Shown one piece after another: positions 15,698 to 24,280 of a stretch of 64,000 bases of DNA. This DNA comes from an uncultured Atopobiaceae bacterium. Its GTDB lineage: Bacteria > Actinomycetota > Coriobacteriia > Coriobacteriales > Atopobiaceae. The notes under the pieces are model-generated. The model had not been told where the DNA came from. It searched no databases and worked only from the letters and a program-made list of their open reading frames with translations. The stretch is taken from NCBI GenBank assembly GCA_934792625.1, contig CAKVON010000003.1, forward strand, positions 62,001-126,000, read 5' to 3'. Within the stretch, counting starts at the first letter, position 1; each line of letters starts with the position of its first letter. Made by a program: the position numbers and the translations under genes.

Positions 15698-16327
15698 TTG
15701 AGCACTCGCCCCAACAGCGTCATGGGTATTCTGGCAGCCGCGCTGGTCGCGGTGGCCGTTGTGGCCCCCGCACAGGTGGCCCTTGCCGACCCGGCATCCT
15801 CCGGCGCCTCGATTGGCGTCAATCGCACCAGCTCGGCCGCGAGCCCCTCTGACTTCGTCGCGGTCTCCTACTCCGACACCTCCTCCTCGGACGTGCAGTC
15901 CCTCAAGGACAAGCACTCCCACCCCACCTACTCCGTTCACAAGCTTGGTCCCACCGAGACCTCTCAGAAGGCGGGCGTCAGCATCGAGAACGGCACCGTC
16001 GTCGTCCGTCAGGACCAGGGCTGGCGCAGTGGTTCCGCCTCCGCCTACACCCTCGCCTGCAACGACGGCTACGATGCCACCGCGTCGGGCGTCAAGCTCA
16101 CGGAGAACTCCATGACGGTCGCGGTCCCCGCCGAGCGCGCCGACCTGTTGGGTAAGACCGTCGAGATTTACTACAATGGCACCACCGTCACCGCCAAGGT
16201 CACCGACACCGGCGGTTTCGCGCCGCTTGGTCGAGACCTCGACCTTGCGGGAGGCGTCTGGCGTGCCCTCGGTGCATCCTCCACGGACGAGTGGGGCGTC
16301 AGGACGGTCTCGTACCGATTCCTGTAA
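15698..16327 (+). CDS. Secreted RlpA/3D-like double-psi beta-barrel protein
   Basis: 209 residues. A TTG start at 15698 (GAAGGA 6 nt upstream) gives a good signal peptide, STRPNSVMGILAAALVAVA with cleavage after ALA. An ATG at 15722 would remove its charged N-region. After a Ser-rich linker, residues from about 120 form a small domain: SASAYTLAC, DATASGVKLTENSMTVAVP, GKTVEIYYNG and VTDTGGF...LDLAGGVWRALG. This has the arrangement of RlpA/3D double-psi barrels found in peptidoglycan-active or resuscitation-type proteins, including the TDTGGF-like loop. Murein hydrolysis is plausible, not shown. Confidence 0.7.
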   Translation: MSTRPNSVMGILAAALVAVAVVAPAQVALADPASSGASIGVNRTSSAASPSDFVAVSYSDTSSSDVQSLKDKHSHPTYSVHKLGPTETSQKAGVSIENGTVVVRQDQGWRSGSASAYTLACNDGYDATASGVKLTENSMTVAVPAERADLLGKTVEIYYNGTTVTAKVTDTGGFAPLGRDLDLAGGVWRALGASSTDEWGVRTVSYRFL

Positions 16328-16355
16328 TCACTCTCCAACAGGAGGCCCAAGTCAC

Positions 16356-17336
16356 ATGTCGCAGATGATTGACATCCGCAAGGTGTGCGTGGGGCCGCGC
16401 TACCTCACGGCGCGTGTCCGCGTTGCCGAGGGTGCGCCCCTCACCACCGATCAGGACCTGATCGGAACCACGCTCGTCTACAACCTCATGCCCGAGATCT
16501 GCGACCACGTGTGCCTTGGCGACGCCGGCTCCACCTTCAAGGACGCCATGCCGTCGACCGAGATCGCGCATCTGCTCGAGCACGTTACCGTCGAGCTAAT
16601 CGCTCGCACGGGCCTGGCCGGCTCCGTCTCCTGTGGCCAGACCACCCACGCCCACGACTGCGACGAGCGCACCTTCGACATCCGCCTGGATTGTCCCGAC
16701 GACGTCCTGGTCGTCGCGGCCCTCTCCAGCGCCGTCTGGATCTTGCAGTGGGCCTACACCGGCGGCGGCGAGCCCGAGCCCGGCGTCGACGCTATCGTCG
16801 AGGGCATCGTCGCCATGGTCAATGGCCTGCCCATTCCCGAGCCGGCTCCCACGGCCGCGCCCGTCGCCGAGGCAGCTCCCGAGCCTGTCGAGGCACCCGA
16901 GCCCATCGTCGAGCCCGAGCCTGACGTTGAAGAGCCCGAGCTCGATGACGCTCCCGCGTCCGAAGGTGAGCCCGTCGAGCCCGAGGAAGGGCCTGCCGAG
17001 AAGGACCCCGAGCCCGAGGACGCATCCGACGAGGCCGTGCCGGAGCCGATGCCCGAGGACGTCGAGCCCGAGCCTGAGTGCGACCCCGAGCCGGTGCCCG
17101 AGGACCCGCAGCCCGACTTCGAGCCCGCTCCCGAGCCCGTTATCGAAGAGCCTGCCTCCGAGGTCCCCGCGGCAGACGATCCCGATGCCACCGTCGTGGT
17201 CTCGCGTGACCCCTACAATCCGTACGACCCGTACCCCGCGGCAGACGTCCCCGTCGACGACGCCGATGGTTCGGACGATGTTACGGATGCGGGTAAGCCT
17301 GCCGATGATGGGTATAATCCGCACAGGCTGTTCTAG
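16356..17336 (+). CDS. Protein with cyanophycin-synthetase-like N-terminal domain and a long acidic Pro/Glu tail
   Basis: 326 residues. The first 165 contain IDIRKVCVGPRYLTARVRV, a TFKDAMPSTEIAHLLEHVTVELIARTG-type stretch and VSCGQTTHAHDCDERTFDIRLDC, which recall the N-terminal domain of cyanophycin synthetase (HxxEH...ELQ...AG, then V-FG-T). The ATP-grasp and Mur-ligase domains of that enzyme are absent. The remainder is a disordered acidic tail of EPEP-type repeats ending in NPYDPYP and NPHRLF. An exact dispersed word (16993-17006) sits in the tail as PAEKD. RBS AGGAGG precedes the ATG. Function unknown. Confidence 0.65.
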   Translation: MSQMIDIRKVCVGPRYLTARVRVAEGAPLTTDQDLIGTTLVYNLMPEICDHVCLGDAGSTFKDAMPSTEIAHLLEHVTVELIARTGLAGSVSCGQTTHAHDCDERTFDIRLDCPDDVLVVAALSSAVWILQWAYTGGGEPEPGVDAIVEGIVAMVNGLPIPEPAPTAAPVAEAAPEPVEAPEPIVEPEPDVEEPELDDAPASEGEPVEPEEGPAEKDPEPEDASDEAVPEPMPEDVEPEPECDPEPVPEDPQPDFEPAPEPVIEEPASEVPAADDPDATVVVSRDPYNPYDPYPAADVPVDDADGSDDVTDAGKPADDGYNPHRLF

Positions 17337-17384
17337 ATAGAGCGATTGTGGCCTTGCGCCGCATTACGAGGGGAAGGAACTCCC

Positions 17385-17843
17385 ATGAGCAAGCACAACA
17401 CCGGTTTCGGTTTCGTCCTTGGTAGCGTCGTCGGCGCCGCGATCGGTGCGGTCGCGGGTATGATGTTCGCCCCTCGCTCCGGCGCCGAGAGCCGCGCCAT
17501 GGCGGCCGATGCCGCCAACGACGCGTGGGATGCCGCGGTCGACACCTACGAGAACGGTGCCCGTGCCGTCTCCGACCGCTTCTCCGACATCCGTCCGCAG
17601 GTCGACGCCACTACCGACGAGCTGCGTGCCAAGGTCGACGCCGCCCGCGAGCGCATGGACCAGGTCCGCTCCTCCCTGTCCGAGGCCGTCACCAGCGCCT
17701 CCGCACAGGTCGCCGACGCCATCGACGCCGCCACCGCTCAGGTGAGTGCCGCCGTCGACGCCTCCGCGGCCGACGCCGTGGCCGCCGAGGACGTGCACGT
17801 TGAGCCCGTCGAGGCCCCCGAGGCCGGCGAGGACGCCGAGTAG
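17385..17843 (+). CDS. YtxH-domain small protein
   Basis: 152 residues. Residues about 7-32 are a glycine-rich membrane segment (GFVLGSVVGAAIGAVAGMMFAPRSG) typical of YtxH/gas-vesicle-GvpP-like proteins, with the usual FAPRSG end. The rest is a long Ala-rich amphipathic helix with coiled-coil character (VDAARERMDQVRSSLSEAVTSA). YtxH proteins are associated with the envelope and general stress; a precise role is not known. RBS GGGGAAGGA. A near copy of the dispersed word begins 3 nt after the stop (17847). Confidence 0.8.
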   Translation: MSKHNTGFGFVLGSVVGAAIGAVAGMMFAPRSGAESRAMAADAANDAWDAAVDTYENGARAVSDRFSDIRPQVDATTDELRAKVDAARERMDQVRSSLSEAVTSASAQVADAIDAATAQVSAAVDASAADAVAAEDVHVEPVEAPEAGEDAE

Positions 17844-17846
17844 CAC

Positions 17847-17860
17847 GCACTTCTCGGCCG
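17847..17860 (-). repeat. Dispersed word, near copy
   Basis: GCACTTCTCGGCCG differs from the consensus reverse complement GCACTTCTCGGCAG at one position and starts 3 nt after a stop codon. Confidence 0.6.
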
Positions 17861-17896
17861 TAAAGGCAATGCGGCCCCGCATGACGGGGCATACGG

Positions 17897-17925
17897 TGGG
17901 GCGCCTCGGCAGGGGCGCCCCATTT
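17897..17925 (+). terminator. Terminator of the YtxH gene
   Basis: TGGGGCGCC-TCGGCAG-GGGCGCCCCA stem followed by TTTG; an extra small GGCCCCGCATGACGGGGC hairpin lies just upstream. Confidence 0.75.
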
Positions 17926-17970
17926 GATAGGTGACGACAGGTGTTGGAAACCGACTCGAGGGGTGTTCGG

Positions 17971-19095
17971 ATGCTTTCCATGAAGCAGCTCGTGGGCGTT
18001 CGCGTCTACAAGACCAAGCCCGCGTCGCGGCGCGAGCAGAAGAAGGGTGTGGACGAGTCGACCAAGCGCGTGGGCAAGGTCCACAACCTGGTCTTCTCGC
18101 CCGATGGCAAGCGCGTCGTCGGCCTCATGGTCAAGCGGCCCGACATCGCCGGCATGGTCAAGCGCGACGACGTGTTTCTGGCGCTCGACTCGATGGGCGT
18201 GATCGACGGCGGCCTGGTGTGCACGCGCGGCGACGACAGCTTTGACGCGCGCGCCTGCAAGAGGCTCGGCCTGCCCCTGGACGAGTGCATCATCTGGGGT
18301 GGGATGGACGTTGCCACGAGGTCGGGCAAGCCCATCGGGTTCGTCGACGACCTGACCTTCTCGCCAAAGACCGGGCGACTCGCCAGCGTGAGCGTGTCGG
18401 AGGGAAGCATGGCCAACGCCGTCGTCGGCACCGTCATCGTCGACGCGGACATGGTCGTCGGCTACGCGAAGGGCCACATGGTCGTGGACGACGAGGCGGC
18501 GGGCGCCGCCCTGACCGGTGGCTTTGCCGCCAAGGCGGGCGAGGCCACGGCAAAGGCGAAGATCCGCGCGAGCGAGGTCGGTTCCAAGGCGTCCAAGGCC
18601 GTGGGCGAGGCGGTCGACAAGGGCTCGTACGGCCTGGGTCGCGTCATCGGCAAGGCCAAGCGTGCCGTCAACGAGGCCATGCAGGACGAGGCCGAGCCCG
18701 CGCAGGTGGAGGCCCTCGACGTCGTGGTCGAGGGCGACTCGCCCAAGCGCCTGCACAAGGGTGCCGACGGGGACGTCTCTACCAAGGGCACATATGTCCC
18801 GAAGTCCGGTTTGGACGCTGCCGAGAAGGGCAATAATGCGGAGGCGGGCGCTGCCGAGAAGGACTCCACGAAGACGGACGCGCCCAAGAGGAAGGCAACC
18901 AAGAAGGCGGGCTCCAAGAAAGCCGCAGGCACCAAGGGGGCGAAGTCCTCGAAGGCCGCCAAGGGCAAGAAGTCCGGCGCCGAGGCCGCGGGCGTCGCCG
19001 CCAAGAAGGCGTCGCGCGCCGTGGCCAAGCAACTGGGCAAGACGAGGGGCATGTTCGGGGCCTTCGTCGAGGAGTTCGAGAAGAACAGCAAGTAG
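17971..19095 (+). CDS. PRC-barrel protein with Lys/Ala-rich histone-H1-like tail
   Basis: 374 residues. Two PRC-barrel-like repeats make up the first 190 (LVGVRVY...GKVHNLVFSPDGKRVVGLMV and SGKPIGFVDDLTFSPKTGRLASVSV). An amphipathic region follows, then from about residue 285 a basic tail rich in AlaLys (KRKATKKAGSKKAAGTKG) like bacterial histone-H1-type proteins. PRC barrels occur in RNA-processing and photosynthetic proteins; here a nucleic-acid or envelope role is possible. I chose ATG 17971 with GAGGGG 8 nt upstream over a GTG at 17941. Two exact dispersed words (18818, 18851) lie 33 nt apart in the tail as AEKG and AEKD. Confidence 0.75.
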   Translation: MLSMKQLVGVRVYKTKPASRREQKKGVDESTKRVGKVHNLVFSPDGKRVVGLMVKRPDIAGMVKRDDVFLALDSMGVIDGGLVCTRGDDSFDARACKRLGLPLDECIIWGGMDVATRSGKPIGFVDDLTFSPKTGRLASVSVSEGSMANAVVGTVIVDADMVVGYAKGHMVVDDEAAGAALTGGFAAKAGEATAKAKIRASEVGSKASKAVGEAVDKGSYGLGRVIGKAKRAVNEAMQDEAEPAQVEALDVVVEGDSPKRLHKGADGDVSTKGTYVPKSGLDAAEKGNNAEAGAAEKDSTKTDAPKRKATKKAGSKKAAGTKGAKSSKAAKGKKSGAEAAGVAAKKASRAVAKQLGKTRGMFGAFVEEFEKNSK

Positions 19096-19133
19096 GTCGG
19101 ACGGCACCCGCCGCAACCGACGACGGGAGGGTC

Positions 19134-20714
19134 ATGGCAAAGCATGAGGGGGCTCCGCGTCCCCATCACCGCATCGAGGCCGACGAGGCGGCTCACCTGA
19201 GCGCCAGGCGCAGGCAGCACGCGGCCAACCAGGCAGCGCACCGTGCGCGTGCCGAGCAGGCGAGCCAGGCCGAGCGCGCCGCCCGGGCCGACCATGCCGA
19301 GCCCGAGCAGGCTTCGATTCAGGCGGGCGGGCAGGATGTGCCCGTCCGCCGCGAGACCGTCATCACCCCCCAGTCGGCGCGCGCCGCCCAGGACCGCAAG
19401 CTTCCCGCGGGCAGTACCAGTCGCTTCGAGCGCGTGCCTCGCGACCAGGGCTTCGTTGCCGAGCAAGGCATGCTCGAGAGGCGCGAGCAGCGTCGCAACA
19501 GGCCGCGCAAGCCGCTGGACCGCCGTGGCCGCGCCATCGCCGGCACCATCGCCTTGGTTGCCGTGCTGCTGCTGGCGCTGGCCTGGGCCCACCGTCCCGT
19601 CGAGATCTTCGTAAACGGGTCGCGCCGGACCTACAACGCGGGCACGACCCTCGAGCAGATTCGCCAGAAGGAGGGCGTCGAGACCCGGGCGGGCAACCTC
19701 GTGAGCGTCTCGGGCAAGGTGCTCCAGAAGGGCAAGGGCAACTCCTGGTCGGTAGAGGTCAACGGCGAGAAGCTGTCCTTCTCGGAAGCGGGCTCGCATG
19801 CCATCGGCGGTGGCGAGAAGATCGTGTTCGGCGACGGCGAGGACGTCTACGAGGAATACACGACCAAGACCGTCGAGGTGCAGCCCAGGCTCGTGTTCGA
19901 CGGGGCCGCCGGGTCGGTCACGTATGTCTCCCAGTGGGGCAAGGTCGGCAAGAAGGAGGTCCGCACCGGCCAAGTGTCGGGCGAGGTGGTGGACGGCAAG
20001 ACCATCACCAAGGTCCAGGATTGCGTCCTGACGATCAAGAACCCCACGCCCGCGGGCGGCAAGAAGCTCGTGGCGCTTACGTTTGACGACGGCCCGAGCG
20101 AATACACCGAGCGTTACCTCAAGATTTTGAAGGAGCATGGTGCCAAGGCGACGTTCTTCAACCTGGGCCAGTGTGCGGACGAGTATCCCGACCTGGAGAA
20201 GAAGATCGTCGAGGCCGGGCACCAGCTGTGCAGTCACACCTACTCGCACGACCAGCTGACGGCCGACTCCGAGAAGAGGATCGCGTCCGAGATCACGAGT
20301 GCCTTCGACTCCATCGAGAAGAACTCGGGACAGAAGACCACCGTCATCCGTCCGCCCTACGGTGCGATCGACTCCAAGGTCTGGCTCGCCACCAAGGGCA
20401 CGGTCAGCACCTCGGTGCTGTGGAACATGGACTCTCGCGACTGGGCGCTGCCCGGCGTCGACGCCATCGTTCAGAACTGCGTCAGCGGCATCCAGCCCGG
20501 CTACGTGATCTTGATGCATGACGGCGGCGGCAACCGCGACCAGGACCTCGAGGCGCTGCCCAAGATCATCGACCAGCTTCACGAGCAGGGCTACGAGTTC
20601 GTGACCATCTCGGAGCTCATGGCCTCCGACGACTCGATTCCCGACGAAGCCTGCTCGGGCGACGCCACCATGCCGACCGACGCGGTGTGGCCCGCCGAGG
20701 TCGGCGAGGGTTAG
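19134..20714 (+). CDS. Membrane-anchored polysaccharide deacetylase
   Basis: 526 residues. A basic, Ala/Arg-rich cytoplasmic N-terminus (1-130) precedes one membrane segment (134-152), an extracellular ubiquitin-like/DUF348-type region (about 155-300), then a NodB deacetylase domain. The catalytic motifs are clear: TFDDGPSEYT with Asp318/Asp319, SHTYSH (His368, His372), RPPYG (406-410), DSRDW and ILMHDGGG. It probably removes acetyl groups from peptidoglycan or another surface glycan, which often gives lysozyme resistance. RBS GGGAGGGTC abuts the ATG. It converges with the transporter gene at 20745. Confidence 0.92.
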   Translation: MAKHEGAPRPHHRIEADEAAHLSARRRQHAANQAAHRARAEQASQAERAARADHAEPEQASIQAGGQDVPVRRETVITPQSARAAQDRKLPAGSTSRFERVPRDQGFVAEQGMLERREQRRNRPRKPLDRRGRAIAGTIALVAVLLLALAWAHRPVEIFVNGSRRTYNAGTTLEQIRQKEGVETRAGNLVSVSGKVLQKGKGNSWSVEVNGEKLSFSEAGSHAIGGGEKIVFGDGEDVYEEYTTKTVEVQPRLVFDGAAGSVTYVSQWGKVGKKEVRTGQVSGEVVDGKTITKVQDCVLTIKNPTPAGGKKLVALTFDDGPSEYTERYLKILKEHGAKATFFNLGQCADEYPDLEKKIVEAGHQLCSHTYSHDQLTADSEKRIASEITSAFDSIEKNSGQKTTVIRPPYGAIDSKVWLATKGTVSTSVLWNMDSRDWALPGVDAIVQNCVSGIQPGYVILMHDGGGNRDQDLEALPKIIDQLHEQGYEFVTISELMASDDSIPDEACSGDATMPTDAVWPAEVGEG

Positions 20715-20744
20715 CGTCGGTGAGGGCTAGCGCTTGCGGCCAGG

Positions 20745-22004
20745 CTAGTAGCCCATCGCCTGCAGGGCGAACATCACCACGGTGAGGACGATGACGATCG
20801 CCACGGTCAGCCAGGTGAGGACGTTCCACAGGCGCGAGTTGGCGTGGCTGCCCATGACATGGCGGTCGGCCGCGATCTTGACCATGAAGACCAGCAGCAC
20901 GGGCAGCAGCAGGCCGTTGACGACCTGCGCGACCATCATGATCCCAAAGAGGTCCGCGCCCGGGAGCAGCACGACCACGGCCGAGAAGCCCAGGATGACG
21001 GTGATGATGCCGCGGTAGACGGGCGCCTCGGACCAGGAGCGGTCGGCGCCACGCTCCCACCCGAACGCCTCGCAGATGGCGCTCGAGGTGATGCCGGGCA
21101 GCACGCAGGCGGCCAGGAAGGACGCGCCCACCAGGCCCGCGCCAAACAGGACCTTCGCGTAGGGGCCGGCAAGTGGGGCCAGGGCGGCCGCGGCCTGCTC
21201 GGCGCCGTCGACGCGAACGCCGGCGGGGTTGAGCACGGCGCCGGTCGTCAGGATGATGAACCACGAGATGGCGCTCGCGACCACGGCCCCGGTCACGGTG
21301 TCGATGCGCTGGTAGGGGATGTCGTCCTCGCGGGCGTTCTTGTCGACGACGTTGGACTGGGCGAGGAAGATCATCCAGGGCGCGATGGTCGTGCCCACGT
21401 TGGCCACCAACAGCGAGAAGTACTGCGGGTCGCTGCTAAAGCGCGGCACGAGCGTGGCCGAGAGGGCGTCGCCCCAGTCGGGCCCGACCATGACGCCGGC
21501 GACGACGTAGGTGACGAAGACGCAGCTGATGGCAAGCAGGATCTTCTCGATACGACGGTACGACCCGCTCATGGTGAGCATCCAGATGATGAGTGCCGAG
21601 ACGGGCACGGAGGCATAGACCGGGATGCCGAACAGCGCCATGCCCGACGCGATGCCCGCGAACTCGGAGAGGGTGACCGTGGTGTTGGACACCAGCAGGG
21701 CCAGCATCGCCAGGGCGCTCATGCGCACGCCGTACTGCTCGCGAATCAGCGAGGCGAAGCCCTTGCCGGTGACGCAGCCCATGCGGGCAGCGGTCTCCTG
21801 CGCGACGATGAGCAGCAGGCACATGATGGGGACGGTCCACAGCTGGCCGAAGCCAAACAGGGCGCCCGCGTTGGAGTAGGTTGCCACACCGCCCGCGTCG
21901 GCGCCTGCCAGGGCGGCGACCATGCCCGGGCCCATGGCGGCGAGCACGCGTCGCGCGTCCAGATGGGTTCGTTGGCGCTTGGGTGCCTTGCCAGATCGCA
22001 GCAT
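20745..22004 (-). CDS. Nramp-related divalent cation transporter, probable Mg2+/Mn2+ NRMT type
   Basis: 419-residue polytopic membrane protein of the Nramp (SLC11) fold with about eleven segments. The metal-binding motifs differ from classical MntH. TM1 reads D36-A-G-G instead of DPGN, and the TM6 motif reads TIAPW where the family has MPH, so the metal-selective methionine is Ala and the His is Trp. Loss of that methionine is the feature described for NRAMP-related magnesium transporters (NRMT), one of which came from the coriobacterium Eggerthella lenta. ATG 22004 lies 1 nt after the stop of the upstream MgtE-like gene, so the two are translationally linked. Confidence 0.85.
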   Translation of the reverse strand: MLRSGKAPKRQRTHLDARRVLAAMGPGMVAALAGADAGGVATYSNAGALFGFGQLWTVPIMCLLLIVAQETAARMGCVTGKGFASLIREQYGVRMSALAMLALLVSNTTVTLSEFAGIASGMALFGIPVYASVPVSALIIWMLTMSGSYRRIEKILLAISCVFVTYVVAGVMVGPDWGDALSATLVPRFSSDPQYFSLLVANVGTTIAPWMIFLAQSNVVDKNAREDDIPYQRIDTVTGAVVASAISWFIILTTGAVLNPAGVRVDGAEQAAAALAPLAGPYAKVLFGAGLVGASFLAACVLPGITSSAICEAFGWERGADRSWSEAPVYRGIITVILGFSAVVVLLPGADLFGIMMVAQVVNGLLLPVLLVFMVKIAADRHVMGSHANSRLWNVLTWLTVAIVIVLTVVMFALQAMGY

Positions 22005-22005
22005 C

Positions 22006-23871
22006 CTATGCCACCCCAATGGTCGCGGCCGCGCATGCCAGTGCCACGAACAGCACGCATGCGATTGCGAGCGAGGTCACGCGCAACGAAAGGCCACTCG
22101 TGTCGAGGCCCGCGTCGTCGCGGCGGCGCAGCGTCAGCAGATAGGCGGGGGCGCTGGCAAAGCCGAGTATGACCGTGGCGGCGGCGACCTTCAGGCCAGT
22201 CGTGCCGGCGGCAAGGACGTCGTATAGGGCGCGTGAGCCGGCCGTGATGGCGGGAACCGCGAAGACGTTGGAGGCTGCCAGGGCCACCAGCAGCATGACG
22301 GCGGAGTAGGCCACCGACACCGCGACGCCCTTGAAGCCGAAGCCCAGCACGGAGGGGGCGTCCTCGTCGTCCTCGTCGTACTCGAGGAAGAAGTTCGTGG
22401 CGTAGCGGACCATGGTGTCGGCCGCGCGAAGCGCGACGGGCAGACCCACGGCGGCCACGAGCCCCCACATGGCCGAGCGGCCGAGCGACGGGGCGAGAAG
22501 TGCCAGGGCGAGCATGCCCGCGACCCAGAAGAAGAACCACATCTCGTTGGAGAAGACCCTGCCCAGCAGGTGGTCGGACGCCTCGTCGGACTTGGAGGTG
22601 TGCGAGCCGCCCGCGATCTGCAGGTCCTCCTCGTGCTCCTCCTCCAGGACGTCGAGCGCGTCGTCGACGGTGACGATGCCCAGCATGCGGCCCTTCTCGT
22701 CGACGACGGGCATGGCCAAGAGGTTGTACTTGGAGATGTCCTCGGCCACGTCCTCCTGGTCGTCCTCGGGCGAGGCGGTGATCAGGTCGGCCACCTGCAC
22801 CAGGTCGCCGAGCCTGTCGTCGGGCCGCGCGGTCACGATGGCGAGAAGCGACAGGACGCCCTTGAGGTGGCGCTCCTCGTCGCAGAGGTAGACGTAGTGG
22901 ACGGTCTCGAAGTCCTCGTCCAGGTTGCGCAGGCGCTCGATGGCGTCGGCGACGGTCGCGTCCTCGCTCAGGCTGACGAACTCCGAGGTCATGATGCGGC
23001 CCGCGGTGTCGTCCTTGTAGCCGAGGAGCTGTCGGATGGCGCGCTCCTCCTTGACGCCCATCAGGCGCAGGAGCTTCTCGGCCTTCTCGTAGTCGAGCTC
23101 CGAGACGAGCTCGGCGGCGTCGTCGGGGTCCATCTCGGCCAGCATCTTGGACGCGTCGAGCTCGGTCATGTCGCCCATGATCTCGGCGGCCTGGTCGTCG
23201 TCGAGCTCGGCCATGGCCTCGGCCGCCTGCTCGTCGTCGAGCTGCGCGAACACCTGGCCGCGCAGGCGCGGGTCCAGCTGCTCGATGATGTCGGCGATGT
23301 CGGCGGGGTGCAGCTCGTCGAGCGTCTTGTGCGTGACGGACAGCTTGACGTTGGACAGGTCGCGGTCCAGCAGGTCCATGTAGTTCCACGCGATGACGCG
23401 CTCGGGGATGTCGCGTCCGAAGGTGTGGGCCACGCGCTGTGCCAGCGTCTCGATCGCCGGCGACAGCGAGCGCAGGATGCCGCGCACGCCGACCTCGGCG
23501 CCCAGGAGGCGCAGCTGGCTTGAGCTGGTGTCGGAGAGCTTGAGGTCGTTGACTCGGACGACCTTCATGCCGCGGGTGTCGACGATCTGCTTGTTGAGCA
23601 GGTCGCGGGCGATAAGGACCTCCTCCGGCTGGAGGTAGGAGAAGCGGATGTCGGTCGAGGGGACCTTCAGGTGGACCTCGCCGTCGCCGAACGAGTCGAC
23701 GTACTTGCGCCACGAGATCATGAAGGGGGTCTTGCCAGGGCCCTGGAAGGCCAGGGACGTCACGCGGGGGAAGACCTCGCCGGTGGCGATGCCCAGGTCG
23801 TTGACGACGCCGATCCTCTCGCCGTCGGAATCGATTACGGGGTTGCCCAGCAGCTGGGACAGGTAGATCAT
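22006..23871 (-). CDS. PRC-barrel/MgtE-N/CBS regulator fused to a short membrane domain
   Basis: 621 residues: a PRC barrel (about 1-85), an MgtE N-terminal superhelical domain (about 170-285, with repeated LDDEQAAEAMAELDDDQAAEIM), two CBS domains (about 290-405; GVLSLLAIVTARP, GIVTVDDALDVLEEE) and four or five membrane spans (about 445-620). The membrane part does not show the conserved MgtE pore sequence, so this is more likely a Mg2+ sensor/regulator for the Nramp-like transporter encoded immediately downstream than an MgtE channel. RBS AAAGGAG before ATG 23871. Confidence 0.8.
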   Translation of the reverse strand: MIYLSQLLGNPVIDSDGERIGVVNDLGIATGEVFPRVTSLAFQGPGKTPFMISWRKYVDSFGDGEVHLKVPSTDIRFSYLQPEEVLIARDLLNKQIVDTRGMKVVRVNDLKLSDTSSSQLRLLGAEVGVRGILRSLSPAIETLAQRVAHTFGRDIPERVIAWNYMDLLDRDLSNVKLSVTHKTLDELHPADIADIIEQLDPRLRGQVFAQLDDEQAAEAMAELDDDQAAEIMGDMTELDASKMLAEMDPDDAAELVSELDYEKAEKLLRLMGVKEERAIRQLLGYKDDTAGRIMTSEFVSLSEDATVADAIERLRNLDEDFETVHYVYLCDEERHLKGVLSLLAIVTARPDDRLGDLVQVADLITASPEDDQEDVAEDISKYNLLAMPVVDEKGRMLGIVTVDDALDVLEEEHEEDLQIAGGSHTSKSDEASDHLLGRVFSNEMWFFFWVAGMLALALLAPSLGRSAMWGLVAAVGLPVALRAADTMVRYATNFFLEYDEDDEDAPSVLGFGFKGVAVSVAYSAVMLLVALAASNVFAVPAITAGSRALYDVLAAGTTGLKVAAATVILGFASAPAYLLTLRRRDDAGLDTSGLSLRVTSLAIACVLFVALACAAATIGVA

Positions 23872-24280
23872 GCATGCTCCTTTGGTACTTCACGCATGGC
23901 CTTTGGCCACGCATGCTGGCACGCCTTGCGGGCGCATCCGGTCACACCCCTCGCGGCGGACTCGGACTGGAGCACGCTGCGAAGGGTCATCGACTGTGAG
24001 GTCGAGGCTTCATCGAGGCCCTTTCTCCTTGGCTGCAGGTCGTGTGGGCAAAGCCGTCCCACACCTCATCGCATTTTACACGCGCTCGCCCCAAAGTGTC
24101 GCACCGTCGCGCAAAGCCTGGGTAAGTCACGCGAAAGCCCCACGTCGTGGTTGCGGCCCGGGCGTCCTTCTCGGCAGGTGCCGTGCCATCACTCGCAATG
24201 TCGATGCGCTAGACTTCACCTGTGCAGAGAAGTGCGTGGTCACGCCCCATGTGGCCACCATGCAACGGAAGGTGGCACGA
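23872..24280. other. Divergent intergenic region without a gene
   Basis: About 400 nt between the MgtE-like gene and the zinc-ribbon gene. No supported frame was found. It holds an exact dispersed word at 24164 and a variant, TGCAGAGAAGTGC, at 24223-24235, close to the zinc-ribbon gene. Promoters for both genes must lie here. Confidence 0.5.
24164..24177 (-). repeat. Dispersed word, exact copy (CTGCCGAGAAGGAC)
   Basis: GTCCTTCTCGGCAG on the plus strand in the divergent gap upstream of the zinc-ribbon gene. Confidence 0.8.
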
